A DNA stretch of 64,000 nt from Liolophura sinensis (lineage: Eukaryota; Mollusca; Polyplacophora; Chitonida; Chitonidae), in NCBI RefSeq assembly GCF_032854445.1, contig NC_088295.1:71018028-71082027 (forward strand), written 5' to 3'. Below the pieces are notes generated by a model. That model ran no database searches. It worked only from the letters and a program-made list of their open reading frames with translations, and was not told where the DNA came from. Position 1 is the stretch's first letter. The number at the start of each line of letters is the position of its first letter. The translations under genes and the position numbers were made by a program. Shown here piece after piece: positions 61,701 through 64,000 of this stretch.

Positions 61701-62045
61701 GTTTTGATTACGTTTTACTGGTGATACGGGCAAAATATAATAATTCAACAAAAGTCTCTGCACTAAACAAATCATTTGTTCTCTCCGGTGACGTAAAATA
61801 AACATTAGCAGTAACACAAGAATTCGCTACAAATCCTTTTGAGGAAACAGTGGAAATAATTTCTCCTCACTAGCAGCTTTTGTCTTTTGTCTTCAGGGGA
61901 TAGCTGGACAACTTGGAGTGTCCCCGGAACAATCTTTGTTTGCATACCGATGTTGCTTATTGTCAAAGAGAAGTACAACCGTTTGAATATGGACATTGAA
62001 GTGGAATCGCCTAAAGAAAATGCAAGAAGACCAGATGAGACGTAA
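55795..62045 (+). CDS. SLC49A4: SLC49A4 (DIRC2)-like MFS transporter
   Basis: Twelve exons: 55795-56191, 56716-56806, 56936-57099, 57274-57340, 57920-57951, 58191-58238, 58922-59051, 59571-59679, 60141-60208, 60886-61004, 61281-61463, 61897-62045. They give 1557 nt, 518 aa (human about 478). Strong matches to SLC49A4: AIVQGLVWNTWSPISQSAKR, DVALLADWGPI, HSGQILNGFAGP, VSFLIGPLLVPQ, LGVSQDQAGWMGFYATVAG, GLCLNSAVPLLYELSCEITF, PVSEGVTSGALTLYFN, VKEKYNRLNMD. Twelve membrane helices are expected. The acidic N-terminus has DKCPLL (residues 13-18), a [D/E]xxxLL lysosomal sorting motif as in human DIRC2. The family is lysosomal; pyridoxine export has been reported. The 32-nt exon is inferred because it alone restores phase between 57340 and 58191. 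AATAAA at 62605-62610 is a possible poly(A) signal. Confidence 0.9.
57560..57840 (+). repeat. tRNA-derived SINE in an SLC49A4 intron
   Basis: TGGTTGGCCCGGTGGCTGTA, GTGGGGTGTCATGTCTGGTG, GAATATAACTTGCCAAACG, ACCTGTTTCCTCCACG and a TGACGTTAAACAAGAATAAA tail. 15690-15770 shares GGCATCATGTCTGGTGTCTT and may be another fragment. Confidence 0.65.
58273..58520 (+). repeat. Two small tandem repeats in the SLC49A4 intron
   Basis: 58273-58375 has three ~34-bp units (GTCGGATCAGTGCACAATCA type). 58410-58520 has three 38-40 bp units, each with a TTTTCAGGCGTA acceptor-like core (TTTTCAG at 58410, 58448, 58488). Confidence 0.75.
58576..58921 (+). repeat. Four decayed tandem copies of acceptor plus exon upstream of an SLC49A4 exon
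   Basis: The true exon (58922 on: GAATTTGGCATAGCTGGTTC, AGTTTTTCTGGCAACACTTC, TGTATTTCCCGGC) has diverged relatives starting at about 58576, 58673, 58767 and 58826, spaced about 95 bp apart when deletions are allowed. The 58673 copy reads AGTTTGAAACAGCTGATTCA, GTTGTTCTGGAGACATTTTT, GTATGCC. Two copies keep an AG acceptor (CATATAG, CGTTGACAG). Confidence 0.78.
59285..59310 (+). other. G-run cluster in an SLC49A4 intron
   Basis: G-runs separated by single A or T bases (GGGGGGGAGGAGGTGGG..., ending in 12 G) follow a pyrimidine tract. This can fold as a G-quadruplex in DNA or pre-mRNA. Confidence 0.7.
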
Positions 62046-63349
62046 ACACAACTGACACAAAACTGAAGATGTTCACAAGAGAAGATAACTTTGGCAAAGT
62101 CTCAAAGAGTAACGAAACAGTTAGATTATCTCCCTTGATATAGTTGGCAATGTTATACAGCAAGTCTCTTGAAACAGCATCGGTGCAGAGCTGTCAAGCC
62201 AGAAATACCAAAGAAGTAAGAAATCCAAACAACCGGAGTCCACCGGGGCTGCAAACCCCGGTTCGAATCCAGGGAAAATGCCTGGAAGGGGTTTAGGGAA
62301 GTCCTCGGGAGGAAATGGTTTTGGGTATTTTAAACGGTATGTTAGATACTTTTGCTGGCAAGTTAGCACATATTTTGCCGTTGTATGAAATGAAAACATC
62401 ATGGGCCTACAGTAATATTATGAAACTTTTTTTGTGTGAAAAAACGCGAGATTCAATACATTTACTGTGAGAACGCGATTTTGAAAAAAAAAAACCCAAC
62501 AAAACATAAGAGTTAACAGGCATGTGGATGGTCTCGAAACATCTTCAATATACTAGGTACTTGTGCATTAACTAGATGTCTTTCCATTCATTTCAATGCA
62601 TTTAAATAAATATTTTTCAGTTTTCACTTTGAAGTGGTCCAACTGCTATTATGTTACTTGACTAAATGTTATATTCATCATGCTTGTACTTGAATAGCAG
62701 CATGCTCCATACGGAACGGTGGAAATGTTACATATACAATCAGTAGGAACCATTTTGCTTCTCATAATCACTGAAAGATTAGAACATATTTCAGTAAGTA
62801 TCAGTCATTTTACAATAAAACCCAAAATCGTCTTGGTGTTGACACATTCATTGTTGTTGTCGTCTTCATGCTTTCATCGTCATTTTCATCCCTTTTATTG
62901 TCCTCATTAATGTGCGAATTTTAATATTTGCGCAATCTGTTCCAATCGAAATTGTATCCTCACCTCAGACGTATAACAGTACTGCTTTCTCCAATACAGT
63001 AGGTTAAACTGATACTGATTCCGAAAAAACGTTAAAATCACTGAAAAAAAATATTGTATCCGTCGAAGTTAACACGAAATTCTTTCATGAGGACGGAAAA
63101 TTTCTGAACATGAAAAGTCTTTATGATTCTCTGCACGTGGAAAAACGTTTGTGTTACTAAATAGGACGTTGTCATGATTGATCTTCAACCGAAAACGCCT
63201 TCTCGTGGATGCTAAGTGGTTGTGTTGAATGCGTTCAACAGTTTTGAATGAAACTATATACATGCTATATCAGAGCATATAACTTCGCGGGATAAATACC
63301 TCATGGGCTGCTTGTGAGTTGAACATACGCTATCACAGTGATGAATAAA
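62046..63349. other. 3' flank of the SLC49A4-like gene
   Basis: 3' UTR and AT-rich DNA. A lone box-B-like GGTTCGAATCC near 62260 has no tRNA structure around it. No further gene supported. Confidence 0.5.
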
Positions 63350-63825
63350 TTGTATACATACGCTCCAAACTATACAATTACACGTATATCATGGACGCCC
63401 CAAACAACATAATTACATGTATATCAAGAACCCCTCAAACTACATAATTACATGTATATCACGGACGCCTCAAACTATACAATTACACGTATATCATGGA
63501 CGCCTCAAACAACATAATTACATGTATATCAAGGACCCCCCAAACTACATAATTACATTTATATCACGGAAGCCCCAAACTACACAATTACACGTATATC
63601 ACGGACGCCCCAAACTACATAATTGCATGTATATCACGCCCCTCCCCTCAAAATACATAATTACATGTGTACCATGGACGCTCCAAACTACATAATTACA
63701 CGTATATCACGGAAGCCCCAAACTACACAATTACACGTATATCACGGACGCTCCAAACTACATAATTACATGTATATCACCTACGCCCCAAACTACATAA
63801 TTACACACATATCACGGTTATTGTT
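63350..63825 (+). repeat. 35-bp minisatellite
   Basis: About 13 copies of an ACGCCCCAAACTACATAATT + ACATGTATATCACGG unit; CAAAC recurs at 63366, 63401, 63436 and 63471. Open frames over it are repeat translation. Confidence 0.9.
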
Positions 63826-63868
63826 ATTTTAGTAAATTTAACGGTATGTTTTAGAAATTGTACATTTC

Positions 63869-64000
63869 CTTTTAAAATTGTTTATTTATTTAATTGGTGC
63901 TTTACACGTACTCAAGAATATTTCGCTTATACGGCCAGCATTATGAAGGGGATGAAACCGGGCAGAACCGGGGCAAACCCACGACCATCCGCAGGTTACC
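63869..64000 (-). repeat. SINE running off the window end
   Basis: TTTATTTATTTAATTGGTGC, TACTCAAGAATATTTCGCTT and CCACGACCATCCGCAGG, the family of 47101 and 51131, in reverse orientation. Confidence 0.85.

Noticed and set aside
62255-62275. tRNA gene suggested by GGTTCGAATCC
   Set aside because: No box A or cloverleaf could be drawn around it.

Overview
This is animal nuclear DNA, most likely from a lophotrochozoan and probably a mollusc. The genes have many short exons with GT-AG introns in fixed phases. The proteins are animal families: collagen glucosylgalactosyl-hydroxylysine glucosidase, PGRP, TIR, SLC49 and animal PNGase F. The introns are full of minisatellites and tRNA-derived SINEs with the (ATTT)n / GATTGGTGTT end common in mollusc genomes. 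I saw no retroviral, capsid or LTR element, no CRISPR array and no intact tRNA or rRNA gene. All exon models were built by eye from splice signals, reading phase and protein family resemblance. Five of the six gene models join to a multiple of three; one gene has no start exon.

Layout. (1) 1-19142 (+): the 3' part of a large gene, 20 exons, 1196 codons. It alternates a GH65-type collagen-glucosidase (PGGHG) unit with a peptidoglycan-recognition (PGRP) unit at least twice and ends in a GPI-anchor-like tail. (2) 22210-24000 (-) and 26422-27816 (+): two divergent two-exon paralogues of unknown function. (3) 30392-35028 (+): an ARM-TIR-SAM protein that keeps the TIR NADase glutamate. (4) 38255-39553 (-): a small NCBP2AS2-like gene whose first exon was not found. 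(5) 44083-53120 (-): a secreted protein with a thioredoxin-like region, a PA domain and a PNGase F domain. (6) 55795-62045 (+): an SLC49A4 (DIRC2)-like lysosomal transporter in 12 exons, one of them only 32 nt.

Two observations stand out. First, the PGGHG-PGRP architecture: both PGRP domains in the window have lost the zinc histidines, while the complete glucosidase unit keeps its three catalytic carboxylates. It looks like a membrane-tethered glycosidase carrying peptidoglycan-binding modules. Second, several tandem arrays are copies of the exon edge they touch: a 5' splice site repeated about 25 times (5375-6830), 3' splice sites repeated upstream of exons (3512-3980, 44689-46430, 58576-58921), a weaker donor case (17935-18575), and a duplicated stop-codon end (34954-35106). 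This suggests minisatellites born at exon boundaries, leaving rows of decoy splice sites.

The genes share no obvious pathway. The first and third belong to families used in innate immunity, and the last two are probably endolysosomal or secretory. Regions between genes hold SINEs, minisatellites and unremarkable AT-rich DNA.
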